Program-made: the position numbers and the translations under genes
Part shown: positions 47,543 to 58,960 of the stretch, piece after piece
How positions within the stretch are numbered: position 1 is the first letter of the stretch
How the letters are laid out: the number at the start of each line of letters is the position of its first letter
Source of the DNA: Tethya wilhelma
Lineage: Eukaryota > Porifera > Demospongiae > Tethyida > Tethyidae
Assembly: GCA_964030475.1 (NCBI GenBank)
Contig: CAXIPT010000003.1
Location: forward strand, 8,472,515 to 8,536,514
Length of the DNA: 64,000 nt
Reading direction: 5' to 3'
The notes under the pieces: generated by a model
The model's database searches: none
The model's input: only the letters and a program-made list of their open reading frames with translations
What the model was told of the DNA's origin: nothing

Positions 47543-48255
47543 TCTTCAACAGAGGAGTATGACCCTGAATATGACAGGAATCACACATAGGGTACTGGCC
47601 CTCTGTGACAGTGTCACACAAACAAGCACAATGAGTACAGACCAACTGGAACCTCTCACTAGAGTAGTAAGGTATCTCCACAGGATCAATGCACCTTATG
47701 TTCTCTCTGATGTATAAACGGTCAAAGAGAGGAAAAACTTGGTATACAAACCAAACAGCGCCACGGCGTCAGACACTTTGACAGTGAGAGAAATGCCTTG
47801 AAAATCAGAGCCTTTTTGATTTTTGCCAATTTCAGCTCGAACAGGAGCATTGTTGTCGTTAGGCAACAATATGAACGGATCCAAGGCATCATAGGTATGC
47901 TCGCACACACGCTCAAACAGAGTACACAAATCAATCCTGCTCGCATCCTCCTCGGGGATTTGTACTACCCTCAATTCTCGAGCAACTTGATACTTGGCAG
48001 AGTATTGTCTAACGATCTTTGTGGAAACTAGCATTTTCTGCACATCAGCTGAACTATGGCTGAACAACCAGTGTCAACGAGAACTGGTACATGAAGTACA
48101 CCACTTCAGGGAAAAATGGCGGGAACACTAGGTTATGTCACATGAGAATAATAGAATGATCATGTGATTTAATAACTTAATAAGAAAAATAGTTATTGAT
48201 CAGTGGACAAAATCAGATGCGGGCGTGCCTGAGAAACTATGAATTAACTTTGTAT
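47543..48255 (-). pseudogene. Unidentified gene fragment with a Cys-pair (zinc-ribbon-like) C-terminus inside the satellite array
   Basis: Reading from 48067 on the minus strand, a frame carries VARELRVVQIPEEDASRID and FERVCEHTYDALDPFILLPN. After an indel at a T-run (about 47743) it continues with DRLYIRENIRCIDPVEIPYY, the VCTHCACLCD and CDSCHIQGH motifs. Two C-x2-C pairs suggest zinc binding. The left border is the unknown base 47542; the right border returns to satellite near 48257. I do not recognise the family. Confidence 0.45.
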
Positions 48256-49523
48256 GGCCTGATCACAAACAATGTTTTTCACCTCAAGACAGTGTTCCAA
48301 GTGTTGAAAAAAGTAACTATTAAAAAAAGTGTTTCTTTTGTGCTAGAAAATGTTTTCAAGGCAAAATAAGCGTTTTTGTCAAAAATGCATTTTTCAGTCA
48401 CAGAAAATTTTCTAAGTCGATAGTAAGTTAAAAAGACTTGTTTTTCATCTGTACTGAGAAAAAACTTTGTTTATCACATTATATGTTTTTCACCTCAAGA
48501 TAATGTTCCAAGTGTTGAAAAAAAAACTATTCACAAAAGTGTTTGTGTTGTGCGAAAAAGTGTTTTCAAGCGTTTTTGTCAAAAATGTACTTTTCAGTCT
48601 TAGAAAATTCTTTAAGTCAATAGTCAGTTGAAACGACTAAGTTCTTTATCTGTACAATGAGAAAACTTTGTTTATCGCATAATATGTTTTTCACCTCAAG
48701 ATAATGTTCCAAGTGTTGAAAAAAGTAACTATTCAAAAAACTGTTTCTTTTGTGTTCGAAAATGTTTTCAAGGCAAAATAAGCGTTTTTGTCAAAAATGC
48801 ATTTTATAGTCACAGAAAATTTTTGAAGTCGATACTCAGTCAAAGAGACTAAGTTCTTTATCTGTACTGTGAGAAAACTTTATCACAAGCCATGTTTACC
48901 ACCTCAAGATAATGTTCCAAATGTTGAAAAAAGTAACTTTTCACTAAGGTTTTTTTTTTGTGCTAAAAAATATTTTAAAGGAAAAATAAGAGGTTTTGTT
49001 AAAAATGTATTTTTCAGTCACAGAAAATTTTTAAAGTCGATACTGAGTCATTAAGACTAAGTTCTTTATCTGTTTTGTGAGATATCTTTGTTTATCACAA
49101 TGTTTTTCACCATAAGATAATGTTCCAAGTGTTGAACAAAATAACTATTCATAAAATTCCTTTTTAATGCTAAAAATATTTTGAAGGCAAAATAAGCATT
49201 TTTGCCAAAAATGTACTTTTCAGTCTTAGAAAATTTTTTAAATCGATATTCAATTGAAACGACTAAGTTCTTTATTTGTAAAGCGAGAAAACTTTGTTTA
49301 TCGCAAAATATGTTTTTCACCTCAAGATAATGTTCCAAGTGTTAAAAAAAGTAACTATTTACAAAAGTGTTTCTTTTGTGCTAAAAAATGTTTTCAAGGC
49401 AAAATAAGCGTTTTTCTCAAAAATGTATTTTTCAGTCCCCGAAAATTTTATAAGTCGATAGTCAGTTAAAAAGACTAAGTTCTTTATCTGTACTGTGAGA
49501 AAACTTTGTTTATCGCAAAATAT

Positions 49524-50430
49524 GTGACCTGTCAAGGGAAAACGTGCCGGTTAGGAAAGTCTGCGAATTTTGAGTTAGCTATTCCAGGTATATCTAGGCC
49601 TTCCCAGGAAGCGCATATCAAAATTTGATGCGCATAGCTCAAGTAGTTTTCCAGATACAGCTCTTGCAAGCAGCCCTGCCTCCACTTGTGGCTTCCTAGA
49701 AAAACGGTTGTAAAGTTGTTGCTAGGTAAACTATGGGCGGTCCGTATACTCTCCGTATCATAATTAGATCATGTACAGTACAAGCTGAATATTACCACAG
49801 CCAGCCACGTGGGTGCTAAAATTATTTAGTGAGAAGCGAGTAGCTAGGAAAGAAGACCCAGGAGACAGCTAATCGACTCAAGGAGGTAAGCGCTTGTCAG
49901 TAATGAGATAGATTCTAGGTACAGTAAGTTCCAAGAACTAATCTAAGCCTCAAAATAACCTGTACGCGATCGCCATACAGGAAAGGCAATATCCACGAGT
50001 AGAAAGCTACTGTATGAAAGCGCTTGGATTAGACAAGCGTGTACAAAGCTTTGGCTTGCCTTTCTGTCTATGTGCTGTAGCAAAATTTTGAGATTAGTCA
50101 GCTTATAAGTCAAAAACAACACCAAATAAAAATTAATTTTTAGTGGCAGCTGCCTTGCTCAAAAATATTCGCCACGGTTTGTTGCACAGCATAGCAACTG
50201 TCCTCCGTGTTAGCAACTAAGTAAAAATGAACGAGGCTGACATTGCTGTCTATATCTCTGCAACAGAAGCAGCTCCACCCCTCAAATTTTGCATTGAGCA
50301 TGCTGAAATGTAGCGCAGAACAGCCGTGCAAGAAAAAAATTTTCGCGCAAAAACGTGAATTAAATTAAAACCGCAATTTACTCCAAAAACAATAATTTCC
50401 TAACCGGCACGTTTTCCCTTGACAGGTCAC
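49524..50430. mobile_element. A element, complete copy, 907 bases, ATAT target duplication
   Basis: Ends are GTGACCTGTCAAGGGAAAAC on the left and its reverse complement on the right, matching for about 35 bases through GCCGGTTAGGAAA. ATAT flanks both sides (49520-49523 and 50431-50434). Joining the flanks restores the monomer sequence CGCAAAATATGTTTTTC. It shares CCGTATACTCTCCGTATCAT with the S right end and GGGTGGAGCTGCTTCTG (reverse strand) with the S left end. No coding capacity is seen. Confidence 0.93.
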
Positions 50431-53400
50431 ATATGTTTTTCAACTCAAGATAATGTTCCAAGTGTTGAAAAAGTAAATATTCACAAAAGTGTTTCTTTTG
50501 TGCTAAAAATGTTTTCAACGCAAAATAAGCGTTTTCGTCAATAATGTATTTTTCAGTCCTTGAAAATTTATTAAGTTGATAGTCAGTTAAAAAGACTAAG
50601 TTGTCTATCTGTACTGTGAGATATCTTTGTTTATTACGTTTTTCACGTCAAGATAATGTTCCAAGTGTTGAAAAAAGTAACCATTCACAAAAGTGTTTGT
50701 TTTGTGCTAAAAAATGTTTTCATGGCAAAATAAACGTTTTTTGTCAAAAGTGTATTTTTCAGTCGCAGAAAGTTTTCTAAGTCGATAGACAGTAGAAATG
50801 ACTAAGTTCTTTATATGTACTGTGAGAAAACTTTGTTTATTACAAACAATGTTTCTCACCTCAAGGTAATGTTCTAAGTGTTGAACAAAGTAACTATTCG
50901 CAAAAGTGTTTCTTTTGTGCTAAAAAATGTTATCAAAACAAAATAATCGTTTTGTCAATAATGTATTTTTCAGTCACAAAAAATTTTCTAACTCGATAGT
51001 CAGTCAAAATGTGTAAGTTCTATATCTGTACTTTGAAAATACTTTTTTATCGCAAAATATGTTTTTCACCTCAAGATAATGTTCCAAGTGTTGAAAAAAG
51101 TAACTATTCAAAAAAGTGTTTCTTTTGTGCTAAAAAATGTTTTCAAGGAAAAATTAGCGTTTTTGTCAAAAATGTATTTTTCAGTCACAGAAAATTTTAG
51201 TCGATAGTCAGTACAAAAGACTAAGTTCTTTATCTGTACTGTTAGAAAACTTTGTTTATCACAAGAAATGTTTTTCACCTCAAGATAATGTTCCGAGTGT
51301 TTAAAAAAGTAACTATTCACAAAAGGATTTCTTTTGTGCTAAAACATGTTTTCAATGCCAAATAAGCGTTTTTGTCAAAGATGTATTTTTCAGTCACAGA
51401 AAATTTTCTAACTCGATAGTCAGTCAAAAAGACTAAGTTCTTTATCTGTTTTGAGAGCAAATTTTATTGTAAACAATGTTTTTCACTTCAAGATAATTTT
51501 CCAAGTATGGAAAAATTAACTATTCAAAAAAGAGTTTCTCTTGTGCTAAAAAATGTTTTCAAGGCAAAATAATTTTTTGTCAAAAGTGTATTTTTCAGTC
51601 ACAGAAAATTTTCTAAGTCGATAGTAAGTTAAAAAGACTTGTTTTTCATCTGTACTGTGAAAAAACTTTGTTTATCACATAATATGTTTTTCACCTCAAG
51701 ATAATGATCCAAGTGTTGAAAAAAAAAACTATTCAAAAAAGTGTTTCTTTTGTGCTAAAAAATATTTTCAAGGAAAAATAAGAGGTTTTGTTAAAAATGT
51801 ATTTTTCAGTCACAGAAAATTTTTAAAGTCGATACTCAGTCAAAAAGACTAAGTTATTTATATTATTTTGTGAGATATCTTTGTTTATCACAATGTTTTC
51901 ACCTCAAGATAATGTTCCAAGATTTGAACAAAGTAACTATTCACAAAAGTGTTTCTTTTGCGCTAAAAAATGTTTTCATGGCAAAATAAACGTTTTTGTC
52001 AAAAGTGTATTTTACAGTCACAAAAAAATTTCTCTAAGTCGATAGACATTCAAAAAGACTAAGTTCCTTAACTGTACTGTGAGAAAACTTTATCACAATG
52101 TTTTTCACCTCAAAGTAATGTTCCAAGTGTTGAAAAAAGTAACTATTCACAAAAGTGTTTCTTTTGTGCTAAAAAATGTTTTCAACGCAAAATAAGCGTT
52201 TTCGTCAAAAATGTACTTTTCAGTCTTAGAAAATTTTTAAAGTCGATAGTCAGTTAAAATGACTAAGTTCTTTATCTGTACTGTGAGAAAACTTTGTTTA
52301 CCGCAAGCAGTTTTTCACCTCAAGATAATGTTCCAAGAGTTAAAAAAAGTAACTATTCACAAAAGTGTTTATTTTGTGCTAAAAAATGTTTTCTATGCAA
52401 AATAAGCGTTTTTGTCTAAAGTGTATTTTTCTGTCTTAGAAAATTTTCTAAGTCAAAAGTCAGTTAAAAAGACTAAGTTCTTTAACTGTTTTGTGAGATA
52501 TCTTTGTTTATCACAATGTTTTTCACCTCAAGGTAATGTTCCAAGTTTATAAAAAAGTAACTATTCACAAAAGGATTTCTTTTGTGCTAAAAAATGTTTT
52601 CATAGCAAAATAAACGTTTTTTGTCAAAAGTATATTTTTCAATCACAGAAAGTTTTCTAAGTCGATAGACAGTCACAAACACTAAGTTCTTTATCTGTAC
52701 TGTGAGAAAACAGTTGTTTTACAAACAATTTTTTCACCTCAAGGTAATGTTCATAGTGTTGAACAAAGTAACTATTCAAAAAAGTGTTTCTTTTGTGCTA
52801 AAAAATGTTTTCAAGGCAAAATAAGCGTTTTTGTCAAAAATGTATTTTTCAGTCACAGAAAATTTTAGTCGATAGTCAATACAAAAGACTAAGTTCTTTA
52901 TCTGTTTTGTGAGATATCTTTGTTTATCACAATGTTTTTCACCTCAAGATAATGTTCTAAGTGTTGTACAAAGTAACTATTCACAAAAGTGTTTTTCTTT
53001 TCTGCTAAAAAATGTTTTCAAGGCAAAATAAACGTTTTGTCAAAGATGTATTTTTTAGTCACAGAAAAATTTCTAACTTGATAGTTAGTCAAAAAGACTA
53101 AGTTCTTTATTTGTTTTTTAAGCAAACTTTATTGTAAACAATGTTTTTCACCTCAAGATAATGTTTCAAGTGTTGAAAAAAGGAAAAATTCACAAAAGTG
53201 TTTCTTTTGAGATAAAAAATTTTTTCATGGCAAAATAATTTTGTCAAAGATGTATTTTTCAGTCACAGAAAATTTTCTAACTCGATAGTCAGTCAAAATG
53301 TGTAAGTTCTATATCTGTACTGTGAAAATACTTTTTTTAGCGCAAAATATGTTTTTCACTTCAAGATAATGTTCCAAGTGTTGAAAAAAATAACTATTCA

Positions 53401-54222
53401 AAAAAGTGTTTCTTTTGTGCTAAAAAATGTTTTCAAGGAAAAATTAGCGTTTTTGTCAAACATGTATTTTTCAGTCACAGAAAATTTTAGTCGATAGTCA
53501 GTACAAGAGACTAAGTTCTTTTTTTGTCCTGTGAGAAAACTTTGTTTATCACAAGAAATGTTTTTCATCTCAAGATAATGTTCTGAGTGTTTAAAAAAGT
53601 AACTATTCACAAAAGGATTTCTTTTGTGCTAAAAAATATTTTAATGGCAAAATAAACGTTTTTTGTGAAAAAGTATATTTTTCAGTCACAGAAAGTTTTC
53701 TAAGTCGATAGTCAGAAACACTAAGTTCTTTATCTGTACTGTGAGAAAACTTTGTTGTTTTACAATTTTTTTCACCTCAAGGTAATGTTCCAAGTTTTGA
53801 ACAAAGCAACTATTCAAAAAAGTGTTTCTTTTGTGCTAAAAAATGTTTTCAATGCAAAATAAGCGTTTTTGTCAAAAATGTATTTTTCAGTCACAGAAAA
53901 TTTTCTAAGTCAATAGTCAGTAAAAAAGACTAAGTTTCTGTATTGTGAGAAAACTTTGTTTATCACAATGTTTTTCACCTCAAGACAGTGTTCCAAGTGT
54001 TGAAAAAAGTAACCATTCACAAAAGTGTTTCTTTTGTGCAAAAAAAGTTTTCAAGGCCAAATAAGCGTTTTTGTCAAAAATGTATTTTTCAGTCACAGAA
54101 AATTTTCTAAGTCAATAGTCAGTAAAAAAGACTAAGTTCCTAATCTGTTTTGTGAGATATCTTTGTTTATCACAATGTTTATAACGTCAAGATAATGTTC
54201 CAAGTGTTGAAAAAGGTAAATA

Positions 54223-54428
54223 CATTATTGCTCTAAATTTTCGTGGTTCAAAACTTTCGTGAAAAGTGTGTCTTTGCCATTTTGAGCTAATTTTCGTAAA
54301 TCACGTACTCTTAAATTATATTGCCGATATACGGTTTTCTAAATTTACGTGCAGAAAATTTTTGTGATATACGGTCAAATCACGAAATTCACGAAAAAAT
54401 TGTACCACGAAAATTTGGAGCTATACGG
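54223..54428. mobile_element. 206-base MITE with TA duplication, copy 1
   Basis: The right end reads, in reverse complement, CCGTATAGCTCCAAATTTTC. The left end is a slightly decayed version. TA flanks at 54221-54222 and 54429-54430. The ends resemble pogo-type repeats (CCGTA...AAATTTTCG). Confidence 0.85.
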
Positions 54429-54837
54429 TATTCACAAAAGTGTTTCTTTTGTGCTAAAAAATGTTTTCAAGGCAAAATAAGCGTTTTTGTCAAAAATGTA
54501 TTTTTCAGTCACAGAAAATTTTCTAAGTCAATAGTCAGTTAAAAAGACTAAGTTTCTGTATTGTGAGAAAACTTTGTTTATCACAATGTTTTTCACCTCA
54601 AGATAATGTTCCAAGTGTTGTACAAAGTAACTATTCACAAAAGTGTTTTTCTTTTGTGCTAAAAAATGTTTTCAAGGCAAAATAAACGTTTTGTCAAAGA
54701 TGTATTTTTTAGTCACAGAAAATTTTCTGTCAGTCAGTAAAAAAGACTAAGTTCTTAATCTGTTTTGTGAGATATCTTTGTTTATCACAATGTTTTTAAC
54801 GTCAAGATAATGTTCCAAGTGTTGAAAAAGGTAACTA

Positions 54838-55043
54838 CCGTATTGCTCTAAATTTTCGTGGTTCAAAACGTTCATGAAAAGTGTGTCTTTGCCGTTTTGA
54901 GCTAATTTTCGTAAATCACGTACTCTGAAATTATATTGCCGATATACGGTTTTCTAAATTTACGTGGAGAAAATTTTTGTGATATACGGTCAAATCACGA
55001 AATTCATGAAAAAATTGTACCACGAAAATTTGGAGCTATACGG
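54838..55043. mobile_element. 206-base MITE with TA duplication, copy 2
   Basis: Same length and position within the satellite unit as copy 1. The left end CCGTATTGCTCTAAATTTTC is intact, with TA at 54836-54837 and 55044-55045. About 615 bases separate the two copies start to start. Confidence 0.9.
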
Positions 55044-55921
55044 TATTCACAAAAGTGTTTCTTTTGTGCTAAAAATGTTTTCAACGCAAAATAAACGTTT
55101 TTTGTCAAAAGTTTATTTTTTAGTCACAGAAAATTTTCTAAGTCGGTAGTCAGTAAAAAAAGACTAAGTTCTTTATCTGTACTGTGAGAAAACTTTGTTT
55201 ATCGGAAAATATGTTTTTCACCAAAAGATAATGTTCCTTGTGTTGATAATAGTAACTATTCACAAAAGTGTTTCTTTCGTGCTAAAAAATGTTTTCAAGG
55301 CAAAATAAAGTTTTTTTGTCAAAAGTATATTTTTCAGTCACAGAAAATTTTCTAAGTTAATAGACAGTCACAAAGACTAGGTTCTCTATCTGTACTTTGA
55401 GAAAACTTTGTTTATCGCAATGTTCTTCACCTATAATGTTCCAAGTGTTGAAAAAAGTAACTATTCACCACAGTGTTTCTTTTGTGCTAAAAAATGTTTT
55501 CACAACAAAATAAACGTTTTTTGTCAAAAGTATTTTACAGTCAAAATTTTTTAAGTCGATAGTCAAAATGACTAAGTTCTTTATCTGTAATGTGAGAAAA
55601 CTTTGTTTATCACAATGTTTTTCACCTCAAGATAATGTTCCAAGTGTTGAAAAAAGTAACTATTCACAAAAGTTTTTTTTTGTGTGTTTTCAAGGCAAAA
55701 TAAACGGTTTTTGTCAAAAGTGTATTTCTCAGACACAGAAAATTTTCTAAGTCGGTAGTCAGTAAAAAAAGACTAAGTTCTTTATCTGTACTGTGAGAAA
55801 ACTATGTTTATCGCAAAATATGTTTTTTACCTCAAGATAATGTTTCTAGCAATGATAAAAGGAACTATTCATAGAAGTGTTTCTTTTGTGCTAAAAATTT
55901 TTTTAAAGGCAAAATAAGCGT

Positions 55922-56081
55922 TGTAGAGTAATTACGTAATGTGTTGTATGATGTCATTAATTATTAGATGTTACGGAACTTTATATATATATGTAGAGTT
56001 TTGCTAGTCAATATTATTCAAGCTGGTGTACACTTTTATTTTATAAATGTTGAGCAAAGTCAACTAGGAGATAACACGACA
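55922..56081 (+). repeat. Probable 5' LTR of gypsy element 1 and primer-binding site
   Basis: Begins TGTAGAGTAATTACG directly after a satellite monomer (AATAAGCGT) and ends CGACA. Two bases later TGGCGATGAGGATAAAC (56084) looks like a tRNA primer-binding site. It shares TTACGTAAT and TATGATGTCAT with the second LTR at 60971. Confidence 0.65.
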
Positions 56082-56107
56082 ACTGGCGATGAGGATAAAC
56101 TGTAACA

Positions 56108-57391
56108 ATGGCAACTACATTGTTGGGACACCTCGAACCATTCGACCCAGAAGAGGACGAGTGGACACAGTACGTGGAAAGGATGGAGATGTTCAAGGCC
56201 AATGACCTAATGGGCGACGGCAAGAAAGACAAAAGACGCTCGATATTCTTGTCCGTGATAGGTAAATGTACCTACAATATATTGAGAAGTTTGCTTGCAC
56301 CAGAGAAGCCAGCAGACAAAGCCCTAACGGAACTGACGGCCACGCTAACTAAGCATTTTAGTCCTCCACCAACAGAAGTAATGCAGCGATTCCGCTTCCA
56401 CAGCAGGACACGCCAACCTGGAGAGTCCGTGTCAGCTTTTGTAGCTGAACTGAGAAAGTTGTCCGAGCACTGCAACTTTGCTGACGAGTTGGAAAATGCA
56501 CTGAGAGATAGGATTGTTGCAGGTATCAATGATGAGGCCATTCAAAAAAGGTTGTTGAGTGAGCCAGCACTTGATAATAAACGAGCTGTTGAACTAGCTC
56601 AAGGAGTCGAGACAGCCGGAGCAAACTTACGTGAAATTAAGACCCCCAACAAGCCTAACAAGACCGAGCCGGTACACCAAGTGAAGTCTGAGAGAGCTGC
56701 TGAACCGAAACATGCCAAGAGAACATGTACCTGATGTGATGGTACGGGACATTTAGCTAGAGACTGTAGATTTAAGAAAACAATCTGCAACTATTGTCAC
56801 AAAGAAGGACACATTGCTCGAGCATGCTGGAACAAGAAGGGCCGCAATTCAGAGGCTGCCCAGAAGCCGACCAAGCCCAGAAAAGCTAGTAGGAAGGTAC
56901 ATCACCTGGAGGCCAGCGAGACTTCCAGCAGTGAAGAAGAGGTGGATGCCATAGCTGCTATCTCAAAGGTCAAAGGTAATCAAGATAAGTCACCACCCAT
57001 TCATGTACAAGTACACATAAATAGTACTCCTGTAAGCATGGAGGTTGATATAGGTGCAGCTGTCTCATTAATGAGTGAAGAAAAGTACTCACACCTGTTT
57101 CCAGAAATCCCATTAGAGGAAACCACAACTAAGTTGCAGACTTATTTGGGAAGGCCTATTCCTGTGGTTGGCACCGCTGTAGTGCATGTGCAGTATGAGG
57201 GTCAAGAGACTGAATTGCCTTCAATTGTTGTCAAGAACAATGGCCCAACCTTGATGGGTAGGGATTGGTTGAGCTCAATTGGCACAGAATCTGTTATAGT
57301 CAGCAACCCTCTGTTAATTCAGTACTTACAAAGTATCCAGAAGTGTTCAAAGATGGATTGGGCACATTCAAGGACTATGAAGTTCGATTAG
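56108..57391 (+). pseudogene. Gypsy element 1 gag and protease
   Basis: The frame from ATG at 56108 encodes a Ty3-type capsid region (FDPEEDEWTQYVERM, ERFRFH-like block, LRKLSEHC). Two CCHC zinc knuckles follow; a TGA at 56732-56734 falls inside the first. The same frame continues through the second knuckle and the protease. The protease active site reads D-I-G where D-T-G is expected (about 57048). The frame is lost near 57300. Confidence 0.85.
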
Positions 57392-58428
57392 AAGTGGATC
57401 CACAGGCCCAACCCCGGTTCAACAAAGCCAGGCCGGTTCCCTATGCCATGAAGCAAGGAATTGAAGATGAGATAGACCGACTGGTAGCCGAGGGTACTCT
57501 AGAGCCTGTGGAGTACTCTGATTGGGCCGCACCGATAGTGGCAGTACTGAAACCAGACAAAACTGTTCGCATATGTGGGGACTTCTGTACTACAGTGAAC
57601 CCTATCTCGAAATTGCACCGATACCCAATACTGCGGGTAGAGGGCCTGATTGCCAGCATCGGAAAAGGGAAGCAATTTTACACCATAGACCTTCGACAAG
57701 CTTACCAACAGATGAAAGTGGACGAGCAGTCACGCAAGTATCTAGTGATTAACACTCATCGAGGATTGTTTCGTTATACTCGCTTACCGTATGGTGTTAG
57801 CTCAGCTCCAGGTATATTCCAGAAAGCCATGGAACAGTTGCTACATGGAATACCTGGTGTAGTTGTCTACATAGATGACATTTTGATAGCGAGAGACACA
57901 GAAGCTGAGCATCTGCAGTCATTGGAAGAAGTACTCAAACGTCTTGCAAAAGCAGGTCTCCGAGCTAAACAGCATAAGTGCCAGTTCTTGAAACCACAAG
58001 TCTCTTTCTTGGGCTATGTGGTAGACGCCGAGGGTCTACACCCCATTCCAGCTAAAGTCAAAGCTATTCAGGCAGCACCTAAGCCAAACAACGTGAGTGA
58101 GCTAAAGGCTTACTTGGGATTATTGACATACTATGGCAAATTTATGCCAAATCTCTCCACTCATTTGGCTCCGTTGTATCATCTCTTGAAGAAGGAGTCA
58201 CAGTGGAAGTGGACTAAAGAACAGGAGAAGGCTTTCAACGAGTCAAAAGAGCTTTTGACATCGTCTACACTTCTTGTCCATTTTGACCCATCTCTGCCAA
58301 TCATCATAGCCGCTGATGCTTCACAGTACGGCATTGGTGCCGTCCTTGCACACAAAATGCCAGATGGATCTGAAAGACCAGTGGGCTATGGGTCATTCCA
58401 TTTCAGTTCAACAAAAGTTCGCACATGA
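57265..58428 (+). pseudogene. Gypsy element 1 reverse transcriptase and start of RNase H, truncated
   Basis: After a frameshift relative to the protease, the frame carries the Ty3 RT blocks, including a normal Y-I-D-D catalytic site (about 57871), FLGYVV and the connection region, then ADASQYGIGAVL of RNase H. It is cut near 58420, where unrelated sequence begins. Integrase and 3' LTR are absent. Confidence 0.88.
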
Positions 58429-58429
58429 C

Positions 58430-58960
58430 CTCCTCAGAATTTGACGAAACTTGGTATGCTAGTAGTCCTCATGGTTATATGTTGTCAGCCAGAGTGCTGA
58501 GTTCAGCAGTTATATAGTTTCCTAGGAATAGCTCCCTAGATATTTGAATTTTTTCGGATATTTCCTATACCTCTCTGTATTCAAACACTCATAACTTGCT
58601 TATTCTTCAATGTGATTTAAAATAAATTATATAGCATTAAAGCATGAAAATAAGCTTTCATTTGATATGTCATATGGCTTCATTCAACGAAGTTTAGCAC
58701 CTGACGTCTGATCCTTATTTTCGACCTTTGACCTTTCAAAAAGTGTTGAATCAAAAATTTTTAAAATGTTTGTGTGCATTGTTGAGGCCTTAGTCTAAAT
58801 GCTCTACAAATTTCATTTTGGGGTTTCACTGGGATAGTAAGTTACATGGTTTATTGTTGCACTACCTTGTTAAATTTTAGATTATTTGTTATTAAGTTCA
58901 TGAACAATACACACTTGTAAACACAAAATTAATTTAAAAAATGTAAATTAGCTGATTAGT
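58430..58960. other. Non-coding stretch after the gypsy truncation
   Basis: AT-rich, no gene seen. It probably forms the end of the DNA transposon that encodes the minus-strand protein beginning at 59880, inserted into gypsy element 1; the end sequence is not proven. Confidence 0.4.

Larger units (their letters stand above)
41416..55921 (-). repeat. Main satellite array, minus orientation, roughly 55-60 monomers plus insertions
   Basis: Units read AAAATAAGCGTTTTTGTC or AAAATAAACGTTTTTTGTC, then TTTTTCAGTCACAGAAAATT, GACTAAGTTCTTTATCTGTA, TTTATCACAATGTTTTTCAC, CACCTCAAGATAATGTTCCA and CACAAAAGTGTTTC. Two monomer types are mixed (CGTTTTTGTCAAAAATG versus CGTTTTTTGTCAAAAGTG). Insertions interrupt it at 47543-48255, 49524-50430, 54223-54428 and 54838-55043. 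The monomer count is length divided by ~210, not a full count. Confidence 0.95.

Noticed and set aside
31500..55900. Many 60-120 residue open frames within the satellite, with recurring KCFFCAKKCFQGK-like peptides
   Set aside because: They repeat with each monomer on both strands and end once per unit, as expected from AT-rich tandem DNA. No start context or splice sites are seen.
31465..55921. Regular repeats that might suggest a CRISPR-like array
   Set aside because: Units are ~210 bases and contiguous, with no unique spacers, in a eukaryotic setting.
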